The notes below the pieces were generated by a model. It searched no databases. It was not told the DNA's origin and saw only the letters and a program-made list of their open reading frames with translations. From positions 710,006-774,005 of the forward strand of contig NZ_JAJAPX010000002.1 in NCBI RefSeq assembly GCF_020523965.1: a DNA stretch of 64,000 nt, in the 5' to 3' direction. Below, piece by piece: positions 1 to 8,270 of this stretch. The translations under genes and the position numbers were made by a program. The first letter of the stretch is position 1. Each line of letters begins with the position of its first letter. This stretch comes from Neotamlana sargassicola. GTDB taxonomy: Bacteria; Bacteroidota; Bacteroidia; Flavobacteriales; Flavobacteriaceae.

Positions 1-861
1 AAAGCATCAACCATGTTGTATTTTTCGGCAAACCCTAATGGTGAAGCCGAGGTAGTAACTATTTTATTGCGACAAGCTGGAAGCATTAAAAAATTGAAAT
101 GGGATATTGATTTTGCCGATATTTTAATCAAAGGTCGTGCATCAAAAGGAAATTTGGTAACAAAATATTCTATTAAGCGTGTTGAGCTTAAAGAGAAAGG
201 CGTATCAACCTTAAAACCAAGAAAAATCTGGTTCGACGAAACCGTTCGTCGTATAAATGTTGATGGTCGAGGCGATTTAATCGGTGAGTTTCGAGGTGAA
301 GATAAATTGCTTATAATTAGTCAGTCGGGTGTTATTAAAACGGTTACTCCAGAAGTAACGATGCATTTTGATGATGATATGGTTGTTCTAGAAAAATGGG
401 AGCCTAAAAAACCAATTTCGGCTATTTATTATCACGGTGAAAAAGAGCTTTATTACGTAAAACGTTTTGTAATTGAGCAAGAAGATAAAGAAGAAACTTT
501 TATATCCGATCATCCAAAATCGCAATTAGAAATTGTTTCTACCGATTGGAAACCAATGGCCGAAGTGGTTTTTGCTAAAGAACGCGGTAAAGACCGTAAA
601 GAAAATTTAGAAGTAAATCTAGAAGAATTTATAGCCATTAAAGGTATTTCGGCATTAGGAAACCAACTCACAAAAGATAAAGTAAATCAAGTGAATTTAT
701 TAGATCCGTTACCTTTTGAATCGCCAGAGGAAGTTCATGCTAACGATTTAGAAGTTGTAGATGAAGAAACATTAGGTGCTACCGAGTCAGACGCTTCAAC
801 CAAACCAAAAGACGACACAGAAACCGATAAGGACGACGAAGGACAAACGAGTTTGTTTTAA
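1..861 (+). CDS. parC: DNA topoisomerase IV subunit A, C-terminal part (cut by window start)
   Basis: The frame is open from base 1 (codons AAA GCA TCA ACC precede the first ATG at 13), so this is the 3' end of a longer gene. The roughly 286 visible residues match the C-terminal beta-pinwheel DNA-wrapping region of type IIA topoisomerase A subunits in Flavobacteria (blade-like GRASKGNLVTKY and a FDETVRRINVDGRGD stretch). They end in an acidic Asp/Glu-rich tail finishing in TSLF. The catalytic tyrosine and breakage-reunion domain lie upstream, outside the window. ParC with ParE decatenates daughter chromosomes. GyrA is the alternative. The divergent pinwheel and acidic tail favour the ParC-like paralogue, but this is recognition rather than proof. 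Confidence 0.85.
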   Translation, partial: KASTMLYFSANPNGEAEVVTILLRQAGSIKKLKWDIDFADILIKGRASKGNLVTKYSIKRVELKEKGVSTLKPRKIWFDETVRRINVDGRGDLIGEFRGEDKLLIISQSGVIKTVTPEVTMHFDDDMVVLEKWEPKKPISAIYYHGEKELYYVKRFVIEQEDKEETFISDHPKSQLEIVSTDWKPMAEVVFAKERGKDRKENLEVNLEEFIAIKGISALGNQLTKDKVNQVNLLDPLPFESPEEVHANDLEVVDEETLGATESDASTKPKDDTETDKDDEGQTSLF

Positions 862-898
862 AGTTATCTGGTTTTAGATAAATATAGGATTTTACTGA

Positions 899-1543
899 AT
901 GAAAAAAAAAGCACTGTTACTAGGAGTTTTTGTTTTACTTTATTGCTATAATTTAAATGGACAAAACTCTACTATTGAATTTGGAATTACGTTTGGAGGA
1001 AATTTTTCGCAATTTACTCCAGAACATAAAGTAGGCGGAATTACTTATCTTGATTATAAACCAAAACTTGGCTTTTTTGCAGGAGGCTATGCAAATGTTA
1101 TTATAGGAAATAATTTTAACATGCAACCAGAATTAATGTTTGCTAGCCAAGGTACAAATATTTTAGTCGAGGATATACAAGTTTATGATTCTGAAGGATT
1201 CCTTATATCTGATTCAGATTATGAATCTAAAATAAACGAGTTTACCATTATATTGCCAATTGTTTTTCAGTATTTATTTAATGATGTTTTTTATATTGAG
1301 GCTGGACCACAATTAGGTTACATTTTTAATGTAAAAGAAAAAGTAAAGAAAAGTCCTTTTGAGTATAATGCAACAAATAACACATTTGAGAGTAATGTGT
1401 TTGACTTAGGATTAACTTTAGGTTTTGGGTATAAAATCGCTGAAAATTTAGCTGTTAATCTTAGATATTTTTTGGGGATAATTGAAAGAAATGGCACATT
1501 AAAATCTTCAGTTCTCAATTGTGGAGTTCAATTTAAATTGTAG
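899..1543 (+). CDS. PorT-family outer membrane beta-barrel protein
   Basis: The 214-residue protein has a Sec signal peptide (residues 1-22, ending NLNGQ). Amphipathic beta-strands follow, with the pattern typical of small Bacteroidota outer-membrane barrels: EFGITFGGNFSQF at the start, LGFFAGGYANVII, a later YIEAGPQLGYIF strand, and a final strand ending in an aromatic/leucine (VQFKL). It lies 37 bp after parC on the same strand. No catalytic motif is visible, and family members usually have no assigned substrate. The domain-level call is good; the function is unknown. Confidence 0.7.
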   Translation: MKKKALLLGVFVLLYCYNLNGQNSTIEFGITFGGNFSQFTPEHKVGGITYLDYKPKLGFFAGGYANVIIGNNFNMQPELMFASQGTNILVEDIQVYDSEGFLISDSDYESKINEFTIILPIVFQYLFNDVFYIEAGPQLGYIFNVKEKVKKSPFEYNATNNTFESNVFDLGLTLGFGYKIAENLAVNLRYFLGIIERNGTLKSSVLNCGVQFKL

Positions 1544-1599
1544 TAAACAACGTTCTAACCTCAATAAAATTAATAAAACTTAAAAGAAAGTATAATTCT

Positions 1600-3498
1600 A
1601 TGAAGCTTAAATTTATCGTTCTTTTTTTTGTCGGATTGGTTAATACGTTTTTGTTTGCTAATAACGATTTTGAAAAATATTTACTATTTACTCCTCAAGA
1701 AATAGCTGTAAATACCGATTCGGTTGTCATTTATAATGACGAAGTAGCTGTTTTGAAAGCGTTTTTAAATTCTAGTATCACTGAAGCTTCAGCTGGAAAA
1801 TTTAATATATCAACTACAAAAAGTGATTATAAAATATGTTTCGAAATCGATGCTAATTTAAAGGGATTTGATGCTTTTCAGTTAGAAATAAATACTTCAA
1901 ACGTCACCTTAGTTGCAAAAAACTTAAATGCGCTACGCTACGGAAAGCAAACATTACTAAGGTTGCTAAATTATGCTCAAACCGAGAACGAATTTGTTCC
2001 GTATACTAAAATTAGTGATTGGGCAAATTTTGAGAAACGCGGTTATATGCTCGATGTAAGCCGCGATAAGGTGCCAACTATGGCAAGCATTTATTTGTTA
2101 ATAGATCAGTTGGCGCAATGGCGTATAAACGAATTTCAGTTGTATACCGAACATACTTTTGCTTATAGAAACCATAAAGTGGTTTGGGAAAATGCGAGTC
2201 CGTTAACCGCAGATCAAATAAAAGAAATTGATAGTTATTGCCTAAAAAAAGGTATTGATTTAGTGCCAAACCAAAATTCGTTTGGCCATATGGAAAATTG
2301 GCTAAAACATGATGCCTATTTAGATTTATGTGAATGCGAAACCGACTGTAAAACCATTTGGGGAAATAGAAAGCGCACCGCATTAGCACCGACGAACCCC
2401 AATTCGTTGGCTTTGATGCAAGAATTGTACACCGAATTATTACCCAATTTTTCGAGTAAATATGTAAATATTGGCGGTGATGAAACCGTAGAATTAGGCT
2501 TAGGAAAATCTAAAGCCTTAAGCGACTCTATAGGTAAAGGTAAAGTGTATTTAAATTTTTTAAAAAAACTAAATAACGAAATTGTTAAAAACGGCAGGCA
2601 AAGCCAGTTTTGGGGCGATATTGTTTTAAATCACCCAGAACTTATAAAAGACATTCCAAAAAACATGACGGCCTTAGTTTGGGGTTACGATGCTACTTAT
2701 CCGTTTGATAAAAATTTAGAAAAGTTTCATGATGCTAATCTCGATTTTTATGTGTGTCCTGGTACATCGAGTTGGCGTTCTGAAATTGGTAGAAATTACA
2801 ACGCTTTTATAAACCTAAAAAACGCAGCGATTGAAGGTGAAAAGTATGGAGCAAAAGGATATTTAATTACCGATTGGGGCGATTTTGGGCATTTCCAGCC
2901 GAAATCTGTGAGTTATCCAGCATTAGTTTTGGGGGCAAATTATGCTTGGAATTATTCAGATAAAACCGTCGAAAATTTAGAGTTTCTGTTAAATCAATAT
3001 GTTTTTAATGATGATACAGGTAATACGGCAAAAGCTATTTTAACATTAGGAAATGCTTATTTAAAAGCCAATATTCCTGCTGGTAATGCAAATGCTTATC
3101 ATTTAATGCTTAGACGATTTCGTTGGACTATGAAAGGGCATTACCAAACCAAACATTTAACAAAAAATGGCTTATTAGCTGCCCAAATAGAAATAGAAAA
3201 GGGGTTAAGTCAATTAGAACTCGCTAATCCGCAAGCCCCAGATGGCGAAACAATTATTACAGAACTACAACAAGCGTCGAAGTTGGCATTATTTGGTATT
3301 AAACTTGGTTTAGCACGTTTGGAAGCCAGAAATATGGCAACCCATAAAATACCAATTAAAAAAAGAAAGTTACTGGCCACCGAACTTTCAAAATTAATCG
3401 ATAACCATAAAACGGTTTGGTTACTTAGGAATCGAGAAGGAGGTTTAAAAGATTCGGTAGAAAAACTGGAGGACTTAGTAAACTATTTACAACAATGA
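1600..3498 (+). CDS. Glycoside hydrolase family 20-type beta-N-acetylhexosaminidase
   Basis: The 632-residue protein has an N-terminal signal peptide (residues 1-20, ending in FLFA) and a small alpha/beta pre-domain. A TIM-barrel follows, starting at RGYMLDVSRDKVPT (about residue 147). The GGDE motif (D294-E295) is the usual GH20 aspartate/glutamate catalytic pair for substrate-assisted hydrolysis of N-acetylhexosaminides. An HTFAY segment and NQNSFGHMENWL fit the barrel strands. It probably acts in the periplasm on chitin-, glycan- or peptidoglycan-derived GlcNAc/GalNAc. The stop overlaps the start of the next gene by 4 bases (ATGA), so the two are probably translationally coupled. Substrate specificity is not readable from the sequence. 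Confidence 0.8.
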   Translation: MKLKFIVLFFVGLVNTFLFANNDFEKYLLFTPQEIAVNTDSVVIYNDEVAVLKAFLNSSITEASAGKFNISTTKSDYKICFEIDANLKGFDAFQLEINTSNVTLVAKNLNALRYGKQTLLRLLNYAQTENEFVPYTKISDWANFEKRGYMLDVSRDKVPTMASIYLLIDQLAQWRINEFQLYTEHTFAYRNHKVVWENASPLTADQIKEIDSYCLKKGIDLVPNQNSFGHMENWLKHDAYLDLCECETDCKTIWGNRKRTALAPTNPNSLALMQELYTELLPNFSSKYVNIGGDETVELGLGKSKALSDSIGKGKVYLNFLKKLNNEIVKNGRQSQFWGDIVLNHPELIKDIPKNMTALVWGYDATYPFDKNLEKFHDANLDFYVCPGTSSWRSEIGRNYNAFINLKNAAIEGEKYGAKGYLITDWGDFGHFQPKSVSYPALVLGANYAWNYSDKTVENLEFLLNQYVFNDDTGNTAKAILTLGNAYLKANIPAGNANAYHLMLRRFRWTMKGHYQTKHLTKNGLLAAQIEIEKGLSQLELANPQAPDGETIITELQQASKLALFGIKLGLARLEARNMATHKIPIKKRKLLATELSKLIDNHKTVWLLRNREGGLKDSVEKLEDLVNYLQQ

Positions 3499-4067
3499 CC
3501 GAAAAACAAAAAATGTTAAATGGTGATTTTTACGATTCTCGTGATCCGGAATTATTAAAAATGTACCATAATGCTAAAAAATTGTTGAAAGTGTATAATA
3601 ATCTAGATTCTGAATTATTAGAAGATAGAAATAAGGTTTTAGAATCGCTTTTTAAGTTTCGAGGCTCTGGCGTATGGATTGAATCTCCTTTTTTTTGTGA
3701 ATATGGCGAAAATATTAGTATTGGAGAAAATACGTTTGTTAATACAAATTGTATTTTTTTAGATACGAATAAAATCACGATAGGTAAAAATGGCCTTATC
3801 GCACCTTATGTTCAAATTTATACCGCAACACATCCAATAAATGCCGCAGATAGAGTTATTATATCAAACAAAGAATCGCGTTATGTAACAGCAACAAAGC
3901 CTGTGACCATAGGAGATAATGTTTGGATTGGAGGAAACGTAGTAATTTGCCCTGGCGTTTCCATTGGTAATAATGTTACTATTGGCGCAGGCAGCGTAGT
4001 TACTAAAAATATTCCAGACAACTCGTTGGCTTTTGGAAATCCATGCGTCATTCAAAAAAAACTATAA
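3495..4067 (+). CDS. Hexapeptide-repeat acetyltransferase of the Maa/NodL type
   Basis: The 190-residue protein has the N-terminal Mac domain (MTEKQKMLNGDFYDSRDPEL) followed by left-handed beta-helix hexapeptide repeats (ENISIGENTFVN, IGDNVWIGGNVVI, IGNNVTIGAGSVV). The catalytic histidine lies in TATHPINAADR at about H113. Family members transfer acetyl from acetyl-CoA to a sugar hydroxyl (maltose, galactoside or Nod-factor). The 4-base overlap with the upstream GH20 gene suggests a joint role with amino-sugar substrates, which is inference. The length is normal and there is no signal peptide, so it is cytoplasmic. Confidence 0.85.
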   Translation: MTEKQKMLNGDFYDSRDPELLKMYHNAKKLLKVYNNLDSELLEDRNKVLESLFKFRGSGVWIESPFFCEYGENISIGENTFVNTNCIFLDTNKITIGKNGLIAPYVQIYTATHPINAADRVIISNKESRYVTATKPVTIGDNVWIGGNVVICPGVSIGNNVTIGAGSVVTKNIPDNSLAFGNPCVIQKKL

Positions 4068-4081
4068 CCTATACTTCGCTC

Positions 4082-5374
4082 TTATTTTACACGAAGTAAC
4101 CAAACTTTATTAAACCCATCTTCTTTTTGTTTGCCAAAAGTGCGTTCAACGGCTAAATCTTTATCATCGTAACGATCTACATAAATATAGTAGAATTTAT
4201 CACCATTTTTACGTCCTGCTCTGGCATAAATGCCTTGAGATTTTAAACGTTCTACTTCTTTGTTGGCATTGCTTTCGTTAACAAAACTTCCTAAAATTAT
4301 ATAATAACCAGATTTTAAGACACCGTTTACAATATCGGAAGGAGAATCTTCACTCATTACAGGTGTTGAGATAATGTTATCTTCGTCTGTATTGGTCTCT
4401 GGAATAACCTCTTCAGCAATTTCTTCTGTTTCTACAATTTCTTCAACGGTTTCAACAATTGTAGGTTCTGGTTTTTTTTCTTTCTTTTTTCTACCTAATT
4501 TTTCTCTACTTCGTTTAACGTTAGCTAACCATTCTGGTATTTCTTGTTCTTTTGGTGTTAAATCTACAGAAACCCCGACAGAATGCACACGATTAAAGTT
4601 TTGCGAACCTAAGGCACTTTCAAGAGAGTAGCTTACTCTAAAATATTTAAAAAAGCGTCCGCTAATGACGGTATTAAAAGAGTAATCGTCCTTATAGCTT
4701 AAAGCCAATTCGTAATTGCCTTTGTAATTAATATTAGCAACACCTTCAACAATGTTTAAGTCGCTGTAAGAATTGTATTTTGCCATAGGCGTAATCCTTA
4801 AATTATCAGAAACTCTTATTCTGTAGGCTGCATATGCAGTATAGCCATCACTACTGGTTAAGGGTTCGGTTGGAGCTAAAGACAAATCATTTTGAATAGG
4901 GTATGTTGTTAAAAAACCACCAATGGTTAAGTTAAAATTAGTGTAATGCGCCCCCAATTTATAAACAGAACTAAAGCTATTATCGTTCGATGATCTATTT
5001 TCGTTAACTCTATCTATACCAATTGAAGCTCCTAGGTTAATGTAATTAAATTCGTTACCTAAATTAAATTTAAACCGTGTATTTAAAAATAGTTGTGTAT
5101 AATGATAAATTTGATAACTATGATTTGAGTAATCTAAACCAAAAGCGAAATTATCAAAAGGAGCTAATTGTGCATTTACATATTGTGATGTGTTAGATAT
5201 GTTTGTGTCTGAAGCCTGAATAATTCCTGTCATGTTATAACGACCATTTAAAGCTAAAAATGAAGGGTCGTCTAAATATGGATTTATAGGATTTTGATTA
5301 GGAAAAACTACACGTTGGCCAAATATTGAAACTGAGACGAATAGAAATAATACAATGCAGTAGGCCTTTTTCAT
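4082..5374 (-). CDS. PorP/SprF-family outer membrane protein fused to a C-terminal SPOR domain
   Basis: The 430-residue protein starts with a signal peptide (ending SIFGQ). A PorP/SprF-type beta-barrel follows, with the conserved opening in which several residues of FPNQNPINPYLDDPSFLALN are recognisable. Then come a basic linker (SREKLGRKKKEKKPEP), a glutamate-rich spacer (about residues 305-340) and a SPOR domain (about 350-430, YYIILGSFVNESNANKEVERLKSQG). PorP/SprF proteins are usually tied to type IX secretion and gliding. SPOR domains bind denuded septal peptidoglycan. The fusion suggests an outer-membrane barrel that anchors to the cell wall, which is inference. Confidence 0.75.
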   Translation of the reverse strand: MKKAYCIVLFLFVSVSIFGQRVVFPNQNPINPYLDDPSFLALNGRYNMTGIIQASDTNISNTSQYVNAQLAPFDNFAFGLDYSNHSYQIYHYTQLFLNTRFKFNLGNEFNYINLGASIGIDRVNENRSSNDNSFSSVYKLGAHYTNFNLTIGGFLTTYPIQNDLSLAPTEPLTSSDGYTAYAAYRIRVSDNLRITPMAKYNSYSDLNIVEGVANINYKGNYELALSYKDDYSFNTVISGRFFKYFRVSYSLESALGSQNFNRVHSVGVSVDLTPKEQEIPEWLANVKRSREKLGRKKKEKKPEPTIVETVEEIVETEEIAEEVIPETNTDEDNIISTPVMSEDSPSDIVNGVLKSGYYIILGSFVNESNANKEVERLKSQGIYARAGRKNGDKFYYIYVDRYDDKDLAVERTFGKQKEDGFNKVWLLRVK

Positions 5375-5471
5375 GATTTGAAGCTTTTATATGAAGTAAA
5401 GTTAAAAAAAATACAATAGTTACGATTATAATCCTTTTACAAAACTATATGTAACTTAAAATTAAACCGAA

Positions 5472-6257
5472 TTATTGTTTTTTAGTGGTTTTAAAGTTTA
5501 AAAACTCTACAAAAAGTGAAAAGGCAATGGCAAAATACAAATACCCCTTTGGTATGGCGCCAACCTCGTTACCGAATAATTTGGTGTGCGATAGGTGAGC
5601 GGCTTCGGTAATTAGCATAAAGCCAATAAGAATTAAAAAGGCTAAGCCAAGTAGCTGTATACTAGGGTGATTATTTATGAATTTACGAATTGGATTTGCA
5701 AACCCAATCATGATGGTTATTGAAATTACAACAGCAATTATCATGAGTACTAAAGTGTAATTATGGTTTGGGTGTAAACCGTTTGTCATACCAACCGCAG
5801 TAAGTATAGAATCGATTGAAAATATAAAGTCTATAATTAAAATTTGTGTTATGGCTTGCTTTAGGCTTTGCATTTTTTTGCCTTTAAGATTTTGTTCACT
5901 GTGGTTGGGGTGTTCAACTTTTTCATGAATTTCGCTAGTACTTTTATATATTAAAAAAATACCACCAACAAAAAGTATTACGGCTTGCCAACTTATGCCG
6001 GCATGAAACCACGTTAGGTTAATGGTGTAAAAAGGTTCTTTTAAACCTACTAAAAAACTAACAAAAAACAATAAAATAATACGCTGCGCCATGGCTAAAA
6101 GTAAACCAATATTTGTGGCTTTACTTCGTTGGTTTTCTGGTAATTTGTTGGCTGCAATAGATATGAATACAATATTATCGATCCCTAAAATAATTTCTAA
6201 AAAAGTTAAGGTTAGTAACGCCATTATAGCGTCTGTTGTAAGTAAAAAATCTATCAC
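5472..6257 (-). CDS. TerC-family integral membrane protein
   Basis: The 261-residue protein has about seven membrane segments and both TerC signatures with acidic residues inside the membrane: LEIILGIDNIVFISI near the N terminus and IDFIFSIDSILTAVG in the middle. A histidine-rich cytosolic loop (EKVEHPNHSEQN) separates the halves. TerC/YkoY proteins are linked to metal export, notably manganese, and to tellurite resistance in some bacteria. No yybP-ykoY-like manganese riboswitch was seen in the short upstream gap. It is a single-gene unit; the substrate is unproven. Confidence 0.85.
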   Translation of the reverse strand: MIDFLLTTDAIMALLTLTFLEIILGIDNIVFISIAANKLPENQRSKATNIGLLLAMAQRIILLFFVSFLVGLKEPFYTINLTWFHAGISWQAVILFVGGIFLIYKSTSEIHEKVEHPNHSEQNLKGKKMQSLKQAITQILIIDFIFSIDSILTAVGMTNGLHPNHNYTLVLMIIAVVISITIMIGFANPIRKFINNHPSIQLLGLAFLILIGFMLITEAAHLSHTKLFGNEVGAIPKGYLYFAIAFSLFVEFLNFKTTKKQ

Positions 6258-6307
6258 AATAAAAAAGGTGTTTATATCAAAGCTAATGAAAAATTAGACA
6301 CAAAAAT

Positions 6308-6345
6308 AAAGCTTCAAAACATTTATGTATTTGTTTTGAAGCTTT
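6308..6345 (-). terminator. Rho-independent terminator after the di-haem peroxidase gene
   Basis: A perfect 14-bp inverted repeat (AAAGCTTCAAAACA at 6308-6321 with its complement at 6332-6345, 10-base loop) is followed on the minus strand by ATTTTTG. It lies 27 bases past the stop at 6372 and upstream of terC. Confidence 0.75.
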
Positions 6346-6371
6346 ACAATTCGTAAACCTAATATTTGTGT

Positions 6372-8189
6372 TTAATAGTTTTCGTAATCTTTATCGGTTA
6401 AAGTATTCATAAAGGCTATTATAGCTTGTTGCTCTTCTATGGTTAAATCTAAATTATCAAAAGGAAGTGTTTGGTGTGGTAAATTAAAACCTAAGCCGCC
6501 ACCGCCGCCTTGGTTATAAAAATCTAGCACTTCTTCTAAAGTATTGTAAACACCGTTGTGCATGTATGGCGCTGTTAAGGTTATGTTTCTCACAGTTGGT
6601 GTTTTAAACATGCCTTTGTGTAAATCTTCTTTAAATTTCCAGTAGTAGCCATAATCATCATCTAATGCTTTATTCGCTTTGGTTTCTGGTACGCCAATAA
6701 CCTCTTTTTCAGTTTCGCTATAAAATGGCGGTACCGTACCGTTTGTTAATGGCATAAAATGACAGGTAGCGCAAAGGGCTTTACCCATAAATAAGTTATA
6801 GCCAAGTTTTTCTTGTGGCGTAAAGGTGTTTTCTTCGCCTCTAATGTTTTTATCGAATTTTGAATTAAAGCCGTTTAGTGTAGCTACAAACGATGATAAA
6901 GCTCTAATAACAACACGGTTGTTTTTTGGTACGCTACCGTAGGCTTCTTTAAACAGATTGATGTATGTAGAATCTGTTAAAATTTCATCTGAAAATTGAT
7001 GCACTTCGGTATTAAATTCTTTTTTGTTTGTAAATACCATGCCTATTTGTCCGGTAATGGTGCTGGCTCTACCATCCCAAAAAAAGTTTTTTTGATATAC
7101 GCTATTTATCAAGGTTGGGGTGTTGCGCTCTAAATTATTGCCAGTATTATCTTTACCTAAAGCTAAACCATCGGCATAGCCTTTTTCTGGTAAATGGCAA
7201 GATGCACAGGCTAAAGTTTGTGTTTTGGAGATTTTTTTGTCGAAGAATAGTTTTTTGCCTAGTTCAACTTGTTTTTTTGTTGGGTTTTTATCGTTTACAT
7301 CAACAAAATAATTGGTGTTAAACGCATTGTTTTCAAAAAAAGTAGGAGCATTGAAGTTAAAAGGATACCAGTCTGTTGGTTCCCAAAGGTCGCTTACTTT
7401 TCTAATTTCTACCCAATTTCTGGTAATTTCATTTAAATAGTCTCGGGTAAATGTAAACCTATCAAAAGTTATAAAATCGGTATTGTTGTTTATGTATTTT
7501 ACGGCGTTTTCAATATTAGATTTAAACGCGCTATCGAGGTCTTTGTTATTAGAAATAATTACAGATTGAAGCGTGTTTTTGTAAACAAATAATAAACTTT
7601 CTAAGGAAGTGGCTGTTTCTTTAATGCTTAATTGGCTTACAGGTGTATCGAACCCTGCCATAGCTAAACTTACCAAGCGCATTAATTGTTGGTGTGTTGA
7701 TACAAAAAAGCGTTTAGGGTTTAGGGGTCTTTTTTCAATATCTTTTTTTAAAACATTTAGTAAACCATGGGTAATAAATACTTCATTTTCGAAATCGGCT
7801 TTTGTAGTTTCTTGGGTGTAAATGCTTTCTTCTATTTTTTGAAAACCTACAGGTTTTAATATTTTACCATTATCTTCTTTATAAATGGGTAGCGCGGGTC
7901 CATTGGCTCGATGCCCAACTTCTGGGTTTAAATGTGATGCAAAAGGTTCCGCTTTTTTAAATGCAATTCTCGCTTGTTTAAAATAAAATTTTGCGTTTTT
8001 ACCATTAAAACCTTCCATTTTTAAGCTATCTAAATAGCTTAAGGCCTGCTTAATATTGGTTAAATAATATTGATGAGCGATGTCCCAATTAATTTTATTT
8101 GGAATAGGTTGAGTATGTTCTTCTTTACATGATGTAATCCCAATTAAAGCAGTGAATACGATTAGTTTTAATAATAAATTTTTATACAT
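6372..8189 (-). CDS. Di-haem cytochrome c peroxidase / MauG-family lipoprotein
   Basis: The 605-residue protein has a lipobox Cys at residue 21 (GITSC) and a 230-residue N-terminal helical extension before the peroxidase part. Two c-type haem sites are visible: CASCH (C328-H332) and CATCH (C473-H477). Other di-haem features include KLFFDKKISKTQTLACASCH, FFWDGRASTITGQ and TAPYMHNGVYNTLEEVLDFYNQGGG. The family reduces H2O2 using electrons from cytochromes or, in the MauG branch, oxidises proteins. The protein is longer than a standard CcpA (about 330 residues). The extension resembles the imelysin-like fusions seen in Bacteroidota, but I cannot confirm this by eye. It lies downstream of the PhoX-like gene on the same strand. 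Confidence 0.85.
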   Translation of the reverse strand: MYKNLLLKLIVFTALIGITSCKEEHTQPIPNKINWDIAHQYYLTNIKQALSYLDSLKMEGFNGKNAKFYFKQARIAFKKAEPFASHLNPEVGHRANGPALPIYKEDNGKILKPVGFQKIEESIYTQETTKADFENEVFITHGLLNVLKKDIEKRPLNPKRFFVSTHQQLMRLVSLAMAGFDTPVSQLSIKETATSLESLLFVYKNTLQSVIISNNKDLDSAFKSNIENAVKYINNNTDFITFDRFTFTRDYLNEITRNWVEIRKVSDLWEPTDWYPFNFNAPTFFENNAFNTNYFVDVNDKNPTKKQVELGKKLFFDKKISKTQTLACASCHLPEKGYADGLALGKDNTGNNLERNTPTLINSVYQKNFFWDGRASTITGQIGMVFTNKKEFNTEVHQFSDEILTDSTYINLFKEAYGSVPKNNRVVIRALSSFVATLNGFNSKFDKNIRGEENTFTPQEKLGYNLFMGKALCATCHFMPLTNGTVPPFYSETEKEVIGVPETKANKALDDDYGYYWKFKEDLHKGMFKTPTVRNITLTAPYMHNGVYNTLEEVLDFYNQGGGGGLGFNLPHQTLPFDNLDLTIEEQQAIIAFMNTLTDKDYENY

Positions 8190-8218
8190 AATGTTTTAAT
8201 AATTATAAAAACAAAAGA

Positions 8219-8241
8219 ATCTCCATTGTAACAATGGAGAT
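8219..8241 (-). terminator. Hairpin between the PhoX-like and peroxidase genes
   Basis: ATCTCCATTGT at 8219-8229 pairs with ACAATGGAGAT at 8231-8241. On the minus strand the run TCTTTTGTTTTT follows. It is a good intrinsic terminator or attenuator between the two genes. Confidence 0.6.
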
Positions 8242-8270
8242 CTTTTATTTATTTAAAAAAGTGTTTTCTT

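Noticed and set aside
6258..6371. Manganese (yybP-ykoY) riboswitch before terC
   Set aside because: The gap is short and occupied by the terminator of the upstream peroxidase gene; no riboswitch motifs were seen.
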